A stretch of DNA of 64,000 nt from the NCBI GenBank assembly GCA_035524795.1, contig DATKOF010000012.1, positions 1-64,000 on the forward strand. Direction: 5' to 3'. The notes beneath the pieces were generated by a model. That model was given only the letters and a program-made list of their open reading frames with translations, was not told the DNA's origin and searched no databases. Origin of the DNA: DATKOF01 sp035524795. Lineage in GTDB: Bacteria > Pseudomonadota > Gammaproteobacteria > Burkholderiales > SG8-41. Shown here one piece after another: positions 1 to 7,921 of this stretch; positions within the stretch are counted from its first letter, which is position 1; each line of letters begins with the position of its first letter. Made by a program: the position numbers and the translations under genes.

Positions 1-2
1 CG

Positions 3-152
3 GCGCCGCCGAAGCCGGACCTCGCGGCCGCCGGGAACGACGGCAGGAACAGGATGCTGATGGCCGGAATCGTTCTGTTGGCGGCGGCCTGCGCGGCGCT
101 GTATTTTCTGCGCCTCAGACTGCCGCGGGCGCGCAATAAAAACGTGTCGTAA
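3..152 (+). CDS. 3' end of an unidentified membrane-anchored protein
   Basis: Only the last 49 codons lie in the window, ending in TAA at 150-152. The visible part is a polar Pro/Ala/Asn stretch, then about 20 hydrophobic residues (AGIVLLAAACAALYFLRL), then a short basic tail with several Arg and Lys. This is the layout of a C-terminal membrane anchor with the bulk of the protein on the other side. The family cannot be named from this fragment. It lies 46 bp upstream of pdxH on the same strand. Confidence 0.5.
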   Translation, partial: APPKPDLAAAGNDGRNRMLMAGIVLLAAACAALYFLRLRLPRARNKNVS

Positions 153-198
153 CGGCTCGACAAACGGCACAATACACCCTGAAACCGTGGACTGACTG

Positions 199-834
199 AT
201 GAACATTTCCGGCTTACGACAGGAATATCTGCACGCGGCGTTCGACGAGAGTACCGCAGCATCCGATCCGCTCGCGCAATTCAAGCGCTGGTTCGAGGAG
301 GCGCTGGCGGCCGAATTGCCGATGGCCAACGCGATGGCGCTCGCGACCGTCTCTGCCGACGGCCGGCCTTCGGCGCGCATGGTGCTGCTCAAGCATCTGG
401 ACGACCGCGGCTTTGTATTCTTCACCAACTACGAAAGCCGCAAAGGCCGGGAACTCGCCTCCAACCGCGGCGCAAGCCTGCTGTTCCACTGGATCGAACT
501 CGAGCGCCAGGTGCGGATCGAGGGCGCGGTCGAAAAAATCACGCCGCGCGAATCGGACGAATATTTCGCGCAGCGTCCGCTGTTGAGCCGTCACGCCGCC
601 ATCGCCTCGCAGCAGAGCACAGTGATCACCAGCCGTGCGGCGCTGGAAAAACATTTTGCCGAGATCGTCGAACAGTCCGGCGGACATCCGGCCCGCCCCG
701 TGCACTGGGGCGGCTATCGCGTGATTCCCGAAGCGCTCGAATTCTGGCAGGGCCGCGAAAACCGGCTGCATGACCGGCTGCTTTACCGCCGCGTGCCGGA
801 CGGGAACTGGCTGATCGAGCGGCTGGCGCCGTGA
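199..834 (+). CDS. pdxH: pyridoxamine/pyridoxine 5'-phosphate oxidase PdxH
   Basis: FMN-dependent oxidase that turns pyridoxamine or pyridoxine 5'-phosphate into pyridoxal 5'-phosphate, the last step of vitamin B6 synthesis and salvage, in the cytoplasm. The 211-residue length fits the family (about 210-220). The N-terminal half carries the FMN-binding split barrel with the typical [17 protein letters not shown] and [16 protein letters not shown] stretches. The C-terminus has the dimerisation/substrate segment ending in the family signature around [12 protein letters not shown] and the terminal RLAP. It appears to be a single-gene unit; the converging SWIB gene lies 72 bp downstream. Confidence 0.96.
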   Translation: MNISGLRQEYLHAAFDESTAASDPLAQFKRWFEEALAAELPMANAMALATVSADGRPSARMVLLKHLDDRGFVFFTNYESRKGRELASNRGASLLFHWIELERQVRIEGAVEKITPRESDEYFAQRPLLSRHAAIASQQSTVITSRAALEKHFAEIVEQSGGHPARPVHWGGYRVIPEALEFWQGRENRLHDRLLYRRVPDGNWLIERLAP

Positions 835-906
835 CGCGCCGGGCGGCGCGGACACGACCACCGGACAACAGCGTGGCCGTTGCCCGGCGGCTTTCAGGAA
901 AACGGA

Positions 907-1173
907 TTACTTCAGGTGCTTGCTGACGAACTTGGTCAGGTCGAACATCGAAACCTGGGATTTGCCGTTGAACAGCGGCTTCAGCTTTTCGTCGGCGTTG
1001 ATGTTGCGTCTGTTCTTCTTGTCCTGCAGACCGTGCTTCTTGATGTAGGCCCAGATCTTCTTGGTGACTTCGGTGCGCGGCGCCGCGTTTGCACCGATGA
1101 TGGCGGCCAGCGTGGAGCTGGGGGTCAGGGGTTTCATGAACGCTGCGCTTGGTTTGCGCTTGGCTTTTGCCAT
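907..1173 (-). CDS. SWIB/MDM2-domain protein
   Basis: A small basic protein of 88 residues that is almost entirely one SWIB/MDM2 domain. A Lys/Arg-rich N-terminus (MAKAKRKPSAAFMKPL) is followed by the domain core, with PRTEVTKKIWAYIKKHGLQDKKNRRNI and a C-terminal half ending in SMFDLTKFVSKHLK. In eukaryotes the fold is part of SWI/SNF chromatin remodellers. Stand-alone bacterial copies occur in Chlamydia and many Betaproteobacteria, where a nucleoid or DNA-topology role has been suggested but is not settled. A purine-rich ribosome site (GGAGAGAC) precedes the ATG. It is not obviously linked in function to its neighbours. Confidence 0.9.
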   Translation of the reverse strand: MAKAKRKPSAAFMKPLTPSSTLAAIIGANAAPRTEVTKKIWAYIKKHGLQDKKNRRNINADEKLKPLFNGKSQVSMFDLTKFVSKHLK

Positions 1174-1291
1174 GGTGTCTCTCCTTTAAACACTCATTAT
1201 TACCCGACATTGGGTCGAACTGGATTGTAATCCAAACCATGCCCGCGTGCGCGTGCCGGGCGAATTTTATATTCGGGGATTGCCCGCCGAT

Positions 1292-2236
1292 TTATTCCAG
1301 TGTGCTGAGCCAGACGTCCAGTCCCTGCGCGTTAAGCTCGATGTCGCCGGCGAAGATTTCGAGCACTTTTTCACGCGGCAACATCCAGTTCTGCCGCTGT
1401 TTTTCCTCGACCAGCAGCTGCATGACCCCTGTTTTCAGTCGCTGATGGCGATCGGGGCCGGTGTCGCGCACGGCCAGCGCCAGTTGTGCGTGGGCGTCGA
1501 TCAGCCGGTGCAGGTCGGCGGCCAGCCGCGAAATATCCTCCACCCTTCCGTAGTGGGTCACATAGACGGCCTCCGGTCGCAAACCGGCGATCAGATCCAC
1601 CGAACGGCGCAGCGCGTCGGGATCGAACTGCACCGGCGTCGTGGTCGGAAACACGAACTGCCGCCCGTCGCTGTCAAGTTCGCGCAGCGACAGGCCGAAG
1701 GTATCGCCGGCGAAAACGTGTCCCGACCGCGTGTCGAGGATGCAGAGATGATGGCGCGCATGCCCCGGCGTGTCGAAAAAAACCAGCTCGCGGCCGTTGA
1801 GATCGAGCCGGAATTCGTGCGGCGCCTCGATCACGCGTTCGCGCGGCACCGGCACGATTTTGCCGTATGCTTCGCGCATTTTTTCCTCGCCGTAGACGAT
1901 GGTCGCGCCGGCCACCAATCTGGCCGGGTCGACGACATGCGGCGCGCCGCGTGGATGCACCACAAGGCGCGCGTTCGGCAACTGCATCATCAACGCGCCT
2001 GCGCCGCCCGCGTGGTCGAGATGCACGTGCGTCAGGACCACGCATTCGACCTGTTCCGGCGCCAAATTCTTCGCGCGCAGCGCGGCCAGCACCCGCGGCA
2101 CCGAAGCGTTGACGCCGCTGTCGACGATTGCGACGCGGCCGTTTTCGATAATCAGATAGATCGCATCGAACTGCGGGCGGTGATAACCGGAATCGACCGC
2201 GCTGATGCCGAAATCGTAATCGGCGACTTCATTCAT
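1292..2236 (-). CDS. metallo-beta-lactamase-fold hydrolase
   Basis: A 314-residue soluble hydrolase of the MBL superfamily. The zinc motif HVHLDH is at residues 70-75, with further ligands at H159 (PGHARHH), D178 (AGDTF) and H228 (THYG). This is the complete di-metal set used by glyoxalase II-like and related thioesterases or lactonases. The substrate cannot be told from sequence. The C-terminal ~80 residues are helical and may form an extra cap. Its ATG overlaps the msrA stop codon (ATGA at 2233-2236), so the two genes are probably translationally coupled. Confidence 0.88.
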   Translation of the reverse strand: MNEVADYDFGISAVDSGYHRPQFDAIYLIIENGRVAIVDSGVNASVPRVLAALRAKNLAPEQVECVVLTHVHLDHAGGAGALMMQLPNARLVVHPRGAPHVVDPARLVAGATIVYGEEKMREAYGKIVPVPRERVIEAPHEFRLDLNGRELVFFDTPGHARHHLCILDTRSGHVFAGDTFGLSLRELDSDGRQFVFPTTTPVQFDPDALRRSVDLIAGLRPEAVYVTHYGRVEDISRLAADLHRLIDAHAQLALAVRDTGPDRHQRLKTGVMQLLVEEKQRQNWMLPREKVLEIFAGDIELNAQGLDVWLSTLE

Positions 2237-2784
2237 GCCGGCGTTTTCACGCGCGCGGCGAATTTCTTCCTGAACTTGGCGAGTTTCGGCGCGACCACGA
2301 ACCGGCAGTACGGCTGGTTCTCGTTGCGTGCGAAATATTGCCGGTGATAGTCCTCGGCCGCGTAGAACGCCGGCGCCGGCAACACTTCAGTCACGATCGG
2401 CGCGTCGAACAATTTCTGCGCATCGAGCTCCGCGATCAGCTGCCCGGCGGTTCCTTTCTGCTGCGGCGAATGATAAAAGATCGCCGAGCGGTACTGGCTG
2501 CCGACGTCGTTGCCCTGCCGGTTCAGCGTGGTCGGATCGTGGATCGCGAAAAACACTTCCAGAATTTCGCGGTACGAGATCACGGTCGGGTCGAATGTCA
2601 CGCGCACCACTTCGGCGTGGCCGCTGTCGCCATCGCATACCTGACGGTAGGTCGGGTTCGCAGTGCGGCCGCCGGCGTAGCCGGATTCGACCGCTGCGAC
2701 GCCCTGCAGGTCGTCGAATACCGCTTCGAGACACCAGAAGCAGCCGCCGCCGAGTGTCGCCATTTCCATGTTCTGTGTGGGCAT
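2233..2784 (-). CDS. msrA: peptide-methionine (S)-S-oxide reductase MsrA, cytoplasmic
   Basis: Repairs oxidised methionine by reducing the S-epimer of methionine sulfoxide in proteins. The protein has 183 residues and the catalytic GGCFWCLE motif near its N-terminus, followed by the GYAGG and SGHAEVVRVTFDP stretches typical of MsrA. I chose the ATG at 2784, not upstream codons, because an AGGAGG ribosome site (complement of 2790-2795) lies five bases ahead of it. There is no signal peptide. It is the first gene of a short minus-strand unit with the MBL hydrolase. A second, exported MsrA is encoded divergently 122 bp away. Confidence 0.95.
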   Translation of the reverse strand: MPTQNMEMATLGGGCFWCLEAVFDDLQGVAAVESGYAGGRTANPTYRQVCDGDSGHAEVVRVTFDPTVISYREILEVFFAIHDPTTLNRQGNDVGSQYRSAIFYHSPQQKGTAGQLIAELDAQKLFDAPIVTEVLPAPAFYAAEDYHRQYFARNENQPYCRFVVAPKLAKFRKKFAARVKTPA

Positions 2785-2906
2785 ACAGGCCTCCTGTCGA
2801 GAGGCGTTTAGTCGTTGCAATCCCGTTCTCCTGACGACTATTATGATGTAAGGATCGGCTCCGCGTCACGACTCATAGGGGCGAAAACAACCGGAAAATC
2901 GCCGTC

Positions 2907-3527
2907 ATGAAGATCCGCCAACTGAAAATACTGCTTGCAGCGCTCGCCCTGTGCGGCGCCTTCGCCGCGCGCGGTGGAGCAGCCGAGCCCGGCGGCGGCA
3001 CCGCGACCGCGATTTTTGCCGGCGGCTGTTTCTGGTCGATGCAGAAGCTGTTCGACCATGTCGCCGGCGTGGTCTCGACCACTGTCGGCTATACCGGCGG
3101 CCGCAAGAAAAATCCGACCTACGAGGAAGTTTCGTACACCGACACCGGCCATCTCGAAGCAGTCAGGGTTGTTTACGATCCCGGGCAAACCAGCTATGAA
3201 AAACTGCTCGACGCCTACTGGCACGACATCGATCCGACCACCAAAGATCAGGCGTTCTGCGACAGCGGGCCTGAATACAACAGCGCGATCTTCTATACCA
3301 CCGAACAGCAGAAACAGCTCGCCGAAGCATCAAAGGCGCAATTGGAAAAGACCAGACCCTTCAGGGAGCCGATCGTGACTGCAATCCGCCCGGCGGCGGA
3401 ATTCTATGCGGCCGAGGACTACCATCAGGAATTCTACAAAAAGAATCCGCTGCGCTATCAGATGTACAAGGTCGGCTGCCGGCGTGACGAACGTTTGCAG
3501 GAGCTGTGGGGCGACCGGCGCGATTGA
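2907..3527 (+). CDS. msrA: exported MsrA-family methionine sulfoxide reductase
   Basis: A second MsrA of 206 residues, with a clear N-terminal signal peptide (MKIRQLKILLAALALCGAFA followed by a small-residue cleavage region), so it should act in the periplasm. The catalytic motif reads GGCFWSMQ. The attacking Cys is present, but the residue after FW is Ser rather than the usual Cys. Conserved GYTGG, GHLEAVRVVYDP and EDYHQEFYKKN stretches follow. A late Cys at GCRRDE could act as the resolving residue. It is divergent from the cytoplasmic msrA, so the two likely share a control region at 2785-2906. Confidence 0.92.
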   Translation: MKIRQLKILLAALALCGAFAARGGAAEPGGGTATAIFAGGCFWSMQKLFDHVAGVVSTTVGYTGGRKKNPTYEEVSYTDTGHLEAVRVVYDPGQTSYEKLLDAYWHDIDPTTKDQAFCDSGPEYNSAIFYTTEQQKQLAEASKAQLEKTRPFREPIVTAIRPAAEFYAAEDYHQEFYKKNPLRYQMYKVGCRRDERLQELWGDRRD

Positions 3528-3537
3528 ACCGCCGCAT

Positions 3538-4539
3538 CTAGTCTTTGGCGACGACCTGATTGGCGCAGCGGCCGGTGTGTTCGATATCGGCGATGTTGGC
3601 CAGTGTCGTCTGCGCGATATTTTCCAGTGCGTTGCGCGTGAAAAATGCCTGATGTCCGGTGATGATCACGTTCGGAAACGTCAGCAGCCGCGCGAACACG
3701 TCGTCCTTCAGCACCGTGTTCGACAGGTCTTCGTAAAACAGATCGTCTTCCTCTTCATAGACGTCCAGTCCGAGATAACCGATCTTGCCGGACTTCAACC
3801 CCGCTATGACCGCGACCGTGTCGATCAGCGCTCCGCGACCGGTATTGATCAGCATCACGCCGGGCTTCATCTTTTCGATCGCCGCGGCGTCGATCATGTG
3901 CCGCGTCCGGGACGTCAGCGGACAATGCAGCGTGATGATGTCCGCTTCCCTGAACACCCTGTCGAGATCGACGTAACGGATGCCCAGCGCCTCGCCCGCC
4001 GGATTCGGTTTGGGATCGAATGCCAGCAGCGGACAGCCGAAGCCGTTCATGATGCGGGCGACTTCCACGCCGATCCTGCCGGTGCCGACGATGCCGACCG
4101 TCAGGCCGTGCACATCGAATCCGAGCAGGCCATCGAGCGCGAAATTTCCCTCGCGCACACGGTTGTAGGCGCGATGCACTTTGCGGTTCAGCGCCAGCAG
4201 CAGCGCGACCGTATGCTCGGCGACCGCGTACGGCGAATAAGCGGGAACACGCACCACGGTGATCCGGCGCGCCTGGGCGGCCTTCAGATCGACGTTGTTG
4301 AAACCGGCGCAGCGCAGCGCGACAAGACGGGTGCCCCCTTCGGCCAGCGCCTCCAGCACCGCCGCGTCGAGATGGTCGTTGACAAAGGCGCACACCGCCG
4401 GAAACCCCCGCGCCAGCGCCGCTGTCGCCCGGCTCAGATGGGTCTCGAAAAAGACCAGTTCGTGCCGGTACTGCGTGTTCGCTGCGGCGAGGAACACGTG
4501 GTCGTAGGATTTCGCGCTGAATACCGCGACTTTCATCAC
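3538..4539 (-). CDS. ldhA: D-2-hydroxyacid dehydrogenase, D-lactate dehydrogenase (LdhA) type
   Basis: NAD-dependent dehydrogenase of the D-isomer family, probably reducing pyruvate to D-lactate. The Rossmann motif GTGRIG is at residues 152-157. The family catalytic set is visible: Arg in [10 protein letters not shown], Glu in DVYEEEDD, and His in ITGHQAFF. The 333 residues and the C-terminal [14 protein letters not shown] stretch match fermentative D-lactate dehydrogenases of the LdhA type better than glycerate or phosphoglycerate dehydrogenases. It converges on the exported msrA with only 10 bp between stop codons. Substrate preference is inferred from family resemblance. Confidence 0.85.
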   Translation of the reverse strand: MMKVAVFSAKSYDHVFLAAANTQYRHELVFFETHLSRATAALARGFPAVCAFVNDHLDAAVLEALAEGGTRLVALRCAGFNNVDLKAAQARRITVVRVPAYSPYAVAEHTVALLLALNRKVHRAYNRVREGNFALDGLLGFDVHGLTVGIVGTGRIGVEVARIMNGFGCPLLAFDPKPNPAGEALGIRYVDLDRVFREADIITLHCPLTSRTRHMIDAAAIEKMKPGVMLINTGRGALIDTVAVIAGLKSGKIGYLGLDVYEEEDDLFYEDLSNTVLKDDVFARLLTFPNVIITGHQAFFTRNALENIAQTTLANIADIEHTGRCANQVVAKD

Positions 4540-4697
4540 CGCATCATTTCCCGGCGGTCATCGATATGGCCCGGCAGGCAGGGTCTGAATACAAAAGCTC
4601 ATTTTTACAGAGTAACATGCCAGTCATGATGAAATTGTGAATTACCGACGGCGCCGGCCACCGCCACGGCAGTCGCCGGCGGAACCGCGCATTCCTG

Positions 4698-4736
4698 CCC
4701 TTGGCCTGTCGCCAAGGGCGGATCGCCATATATAAT
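4698..4736 (+). promoter_or_regulatory. putative fbp promoter with inverted repeat
   Basis: A consensus -10 box TATAAT at 4731-4736 lies 28 bp before the fbp ATG. Just upstream is a perfect 8-bp inverted repeat, CCCTTGGC-ctgtc-GCCAAGGG (4698-4718), where the -35 region should be. No good -35 hexamer at 17 bp is visible, so an activator or repressor may bind the repeat. The pairing is seen directly; the role is inferred. Confidence 0.5.
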
Positions 4737-4764
4737 ACGGCCTTTTTTCTTCGGCAAATCCATC

Positions 4765-5766
4765 ATGATGCCCAATATCGGTTTGATCCGTTTTTTGCGG
4801 GAAAAGGAACGCCACGATCCGGCGCTGACAGCCGATCTGCGGCACCTGATCGAAGTCGTCGCCATGGCCTGCAAGGCGATCTCGATCGCGATCGGCAAAG
4901 GCGGCCTCGCCGACGTGCTCGGCGGCGCCGGCAGCGAGAACGTCCAGGGCGAGGCGCAAAAGAAGCTCGACGTCATCTCCAATGAAATCTTCCTCGAAGC
5001 CAACGAATGGGGCGGCCATCTCGCCGCGATGGGCTCGGAAGAAATGGACCTGCCGTACACGATCCCGCACCGTTATCCGAAGGGCGAGTACCTGCTGCTG
5101 TTCGATCCGCTCGACGGCTCGTCCAACATCGACGTCAACGTCTCGGTCGGCACCATTTTCTCGGTGCTCAACTGTCCGGACGGCGTCGACGAGCCGGACG
5201 AGAAGGCTTTCCTGCAGCCGGGATCGAAGCAGGTGTGCGCCGGCTACGCGGTCTACGGCCCCACCACGCTGCTGGTGCTGGCGCTGGGCGACGGCGTCAA
5301 CGCCTTCACGCTCGACCGCGAAACCGGCGAGTTCCGTCTGACCCACGAGAATCTGCGCATTCCCGCCGATACCAGGGAATTTGCGATCAACGCTTCCAAC
5401 ATGCGTTTCTGGGAACCGCCGGTCAAACGCTACATCGACGAATTGCTCGCCGGCAAGGACGGGCCGCGCGGACACGATTTCAACATGCGCTGGGTGGCGT
5501 CGATGGTGGCCGAAGTCCACCGCATCATCACGCGCGGCGGCATCTTCATGTATCCGCTCGACAGCAAGAGCAGGGACAAGGGCGGCCGGCTGCGCCTGAT
5601 GTACGAAGCCAACCCGATGGCGTTCGTCGTCGAGCACGCGGGCGGCGCCGCGACCACCGGTCGCGGGCGCATCCTCGACATCCAGCCGACGGGCCTGCAT
5701 CAGCGCGTGCCGGTCATCCTCGGCTCGAAGAACGAAGTCGAACGCGCAACTTCCTACCACCGGTAA
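4765..5766 (+). CDS. fbp: fructose-1,6-bisphosphatase class I
   Basis: Hydrolyses fructose-1,6-bisphosphate to fructose-6-phosphate, the committed step of gluconeogenesis (also used in the Calvin cycle). The 333-residue length is typical of class I enzymes. The metal/phosphate signature [13 protein letters not shown] is intact, as are the C-terminal substrate stretches [25 protein letters not shown] and the final [16 protein letters not shown]. It starts with tandem ATG codons; the first follows an A-rich stretch with no strong ribosome site. No other Calvin-cycle gene is in the window, so a gluconeogenic role is the simpler reading. Confidence 0.96.
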   Translation: MMPNIGLIRFLREKERHDPALTADLRHLIEVVAMACKAISIAIGKGGLADVLGGAGSENVQGEAQKKLDVISNEIFLEANEWGGHLAAMGSEEMDLPYTIPHRYPKGEYLLLFDPLDGSSNIDVNVSVGTIFSVLNCPDGVDEPDEKAFLQPGSKQVCAGYAVYGPTTLLVLALGDGVNAFTLDRETGEFRLTHENLRIPADTREFAINASNMRFWEPPVKRYIDELLAGKDGPRGHDFNMRWVASMVAEVHRIITRGGIFMYPLDSKSRDKGGRLRLMYEANPMAFVVEHAGGAATTGRGRILDIQPTGLHQRVPVILGSKNEVERATSYHR

Positions 5767-5778
5767 ACCGCCCGGCGC

Positions 5779-7020
5779 TCAGCCGGGCAGCGTCGTCCAC
5801 GCGATCAACCCGCCGATCGCAGCCAGCGTCACCGGCACGCCGAGGCGGGCGAAATCGCGGAGGGAAATATCGATGCCCGCTGCGCGCGCCTGCTGCACGA
5901 CGATGATGTTGGAGACGCTGCCGACGATCAGCAGGCTGCCGCCGAAGCTGTTGGCGAGCGCCAGCGTGTACGCGGTCGCCGGGTGCGCGAGATCGACGAC
6001 GTTGAGCAGCAGCATCACCGCCGTCGAATTGCCGAACAGGTTGGACAGCGCCGCCGCAACCGCGGCCAGCACCGGCAGCGCGTGCAGATCCACACCACGC
6101 TCCGCGAGCCAGCGCACCGCCTGCTCGCCATAGCCGGTCGACTGAAACGCGCCGGCGATCACGAACAGCCCCATGAACAGCACCAGGATCGACCAGTCCA
6201 CCCGCCCCAGCAGATCCTCGGTGCGAAACTTGCGGCTCGCGATATGGATGCCGGCGGCGGCCAGCGCGACGACTTCCTTCGGCAGCGACGTGAAGAACAG
6301 CGCGACGACAATCGCCAGAATCACCAGCCCCTTGACGGTGTGGCCGCGGTCGAATGGCCGATGCGCCGGCGTCACGCCGGTCTGCGTGCCCGCGGGCTGC
6401 AGCGAATCCTTCGACAGCAGCCAGATGATCGCGTAGGCGGCGCCGAGCGCGAACACCGTCGGCGCCACCGCCCACAGCAGATAGCGGCCGAAATCGAGCC
6501 GTGCAACCTGCGCGATCAGCATGTCCTGCGGATTGCCGACCGGCGTGGCGGCGGCGCCGATGTTGCTTGCAATCGCGAGCGCGATCAGGAACGGCACCGG
6601 GTTGATCCGGCGCCGCACCAGCGCCGCGGCGACGACCGGCGTAAACACGAAGCAGATGATGTCGTGATTGAGCACGGCGGACAGTCCGGCCGCCACCACC
6701 ATCAGCTCGAACAGAAAACGCGCCGGGTGTCCGAGCCGCGCGGCGACGTTGCCCGCCACCCGGTCGAAAAATCCGGACAGCCGCAACTGCGCCGACAGCA
6801 CGAAAAAGCCGAACAGCAGGAAGATCGTCGGCCAGTTGATGAAGCGGACCGCCTCGGCCGTCGTCACGCCGGCGAAGATCGTCATCGCGATCGCGCCGAG
6901 CAGCGCGATGCCGGCGCGGTTCACCTTGAGTCCCGGCAGATGACCGACCGCGATGCCGAGGTAGGTAACCGCGAAGATCGCCAGGATCAGCGTGCTGTGG
7001 CCGGCGCTTTCACCAGACAT
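5779..7020 (-). CDS. ion transporter superfamily permease (ArsB/CitM/SLC13-like)
   Basis: A polytopic membrane protein of 413 residues with about 10-12 hydrophobic segments arranged in two halves. Each half has a re-entrant Gly/Asn/Pro-rich loop: ASNIGAAATPVGNPQDML in the first half and SNLFGNSTAVMLLLN followed by NSFGGSLLIVGSVSN in the second. These are hallmarks of the ion transporter superfamily (ArsB, CitM, NhaD, SLC13). The solute is not identifiable; an organic or inorganic anion is likely. It lies 31 bp downstream of the PPK2 gene and may be the last gene of a unit with the proton ATPase. Confidence 0.82.
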   Translation of the reverse strand: MSGESAGHSTLILAIFAVTYLGIAVGHLPGLKVNRAGIALLGAIAMTIFAGVTTAEAVRFINWPTIFLLFGFFVLSAQLRLSGFFDRVAGNVAARLGHPARFLFELMVVAAGLSAVLNHDIICFVFTPVVAAALVRRRINPVPFLIALAIASNIGAAATPVGNPQDMLIAQVARLDFGRYLLWAVAPTVFALGAAYAIIWLLSKDSLQPAGTQTGVTPAHRPFDRGHTVKGLVILAIVVALFFTSLPKEVVALAAAGIHIASRKFRTEDLLGRVDWSILVLFMGLFVIAGAFQSTGYGEQAVRWLAERGVDLHALPVLAAVAAALSNLFGNSTAVMLLLNVVDLAHPATAYTLALANSFGGSLLIVGSVSNIIVVQQARAAGIDISLRDFARLGVPVTLAAIGGLIAWTTLPG

Positions 7021-7051
7021 GGGAAAAGGTGAGGGTAAGCGGAGAACCCGC

Positions 7052-7921
7052 CTATTTTTCGAGCAGCCTGCGCATCGCCTGCAGCTCCTTGCGGCGCGCC
7101 TTGTCGGGTTTCGGATAGCGCATCTTCAGCGCCTCCAGCGTGTCGACGATCGCCTGCGAGATGATCAGCCGCGCGTTCGCCTTGTCGTCAGCCGGCACCA
7201 CGTACCACGGCGCGCTGCGGGTGCTGGTGGTGCCGAGGCACGTCTCGTACACTTTCATATACTGCCTCCAGAATCCGCGCTCCTCGACGTCGGCACGGCT
7301 GAATTTCCAGTTCTTGTCCGGATCGTCGATGCGCGCGAGGAACCGCCGGCGCTGCTCCTCCTTCGACAGGTGCAGGAAGAATTTGATGATGCGGGTGCCG
7401 TTGCGGCACAGATGGCTTTCCAGATTCGCGATCGACCGGTAGCGTCCGCGCCAGATGTCCTTGTCCTGCGCCACGTGGTCCGGCAACTCCTCGCCGCCGA
7501 GGATCTCCGGATGGACGCGCACGATCAGCACTTCCTCGTAGTATGAACGGTTGAAGATGCCGATGCGTCCGCGCTCCGGCAGGCACTGCACCGTGCGCCA
7601 CAGAAAATCGTGGTCGAGCTCCTGCGGGCTCGGGTGCTTGAAGCTGAATACCTGGCAGCCCTGCGGGTTGACGCCCGACATCACGTGTTTGATCGCGCTG
7701 TCCTTGCCGGCGGCGTCCATCGCCTGGAAGATCAGCAGCAGCGAGTAGCGGTTGTACGCGTAGAGCACGCTCTGCAATTCGCTGAGTCGGGCGATGTGGC
7801 CGGCGAGTATCCGTTCGTAGTCCTTCTTCGATCCATAAAGCGGCGCGACGCGGGTCGGCCGTTTCCGGAGATCCACCGCCTCGCCTTCGCGGACGCGGAA
7901 TTTATCGATCTTGATTTTCAA
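7052..7921 (-). CDS. ppk2: polyphosphate kinase 2 family protein
   Basis: Transfers phosphate between polyphosphate and a nucleotide (PPK2 family). The 289 residues contain the P-loop-like AMDAAGKDS (67-75), the lid-region [19 protein letters not shown], and [22 protein letters not shown], all characteristic of one-domain PPK2 enzymes. Class I/II/III (ADP versus AMP preference) cannot be assigned by eye. The start codon overlaps the end of the proton ATPase gene by 20 bp, so the two are probably co-transcribed and translationally coupled. A link between polyphosphate metabolism and proton pumping is an inference from this arrangement. Confidence 0.92.
   Translation of the reverse strand: MKIKIDKFRVREGEAVDLRKRPTRVAPLYGSKKDYERILAGHIARLSELQSVLYAYNRYSLLLIFQAMDAAGKDSAIKHVMSGVNPQGCQVFSFKHPSPQELDHDFLWRTVQCLPERGRIGIFNRSYYEEVLIVRVHPEILGGEELPDHVAQDKDIWRGRYRSIANLESHLCRNGTRIIKFFLHLSKEEQRRRFLARIDDPDKNWKFSRADVEERGFWRQYMKVYETCLGTTSTRSAPWYVVPADDKANARLIISQAIVDTLEALKMRYPKPDKARRKELQAMRRLLEK

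Noticed and set aside
861..887. CCGGACAAC / GTTGCCCGG hairpin after pdxH
   Set aside because: The stem has a mismatch and is not followed by a T-run on either strand, so I do not call it a terminator.
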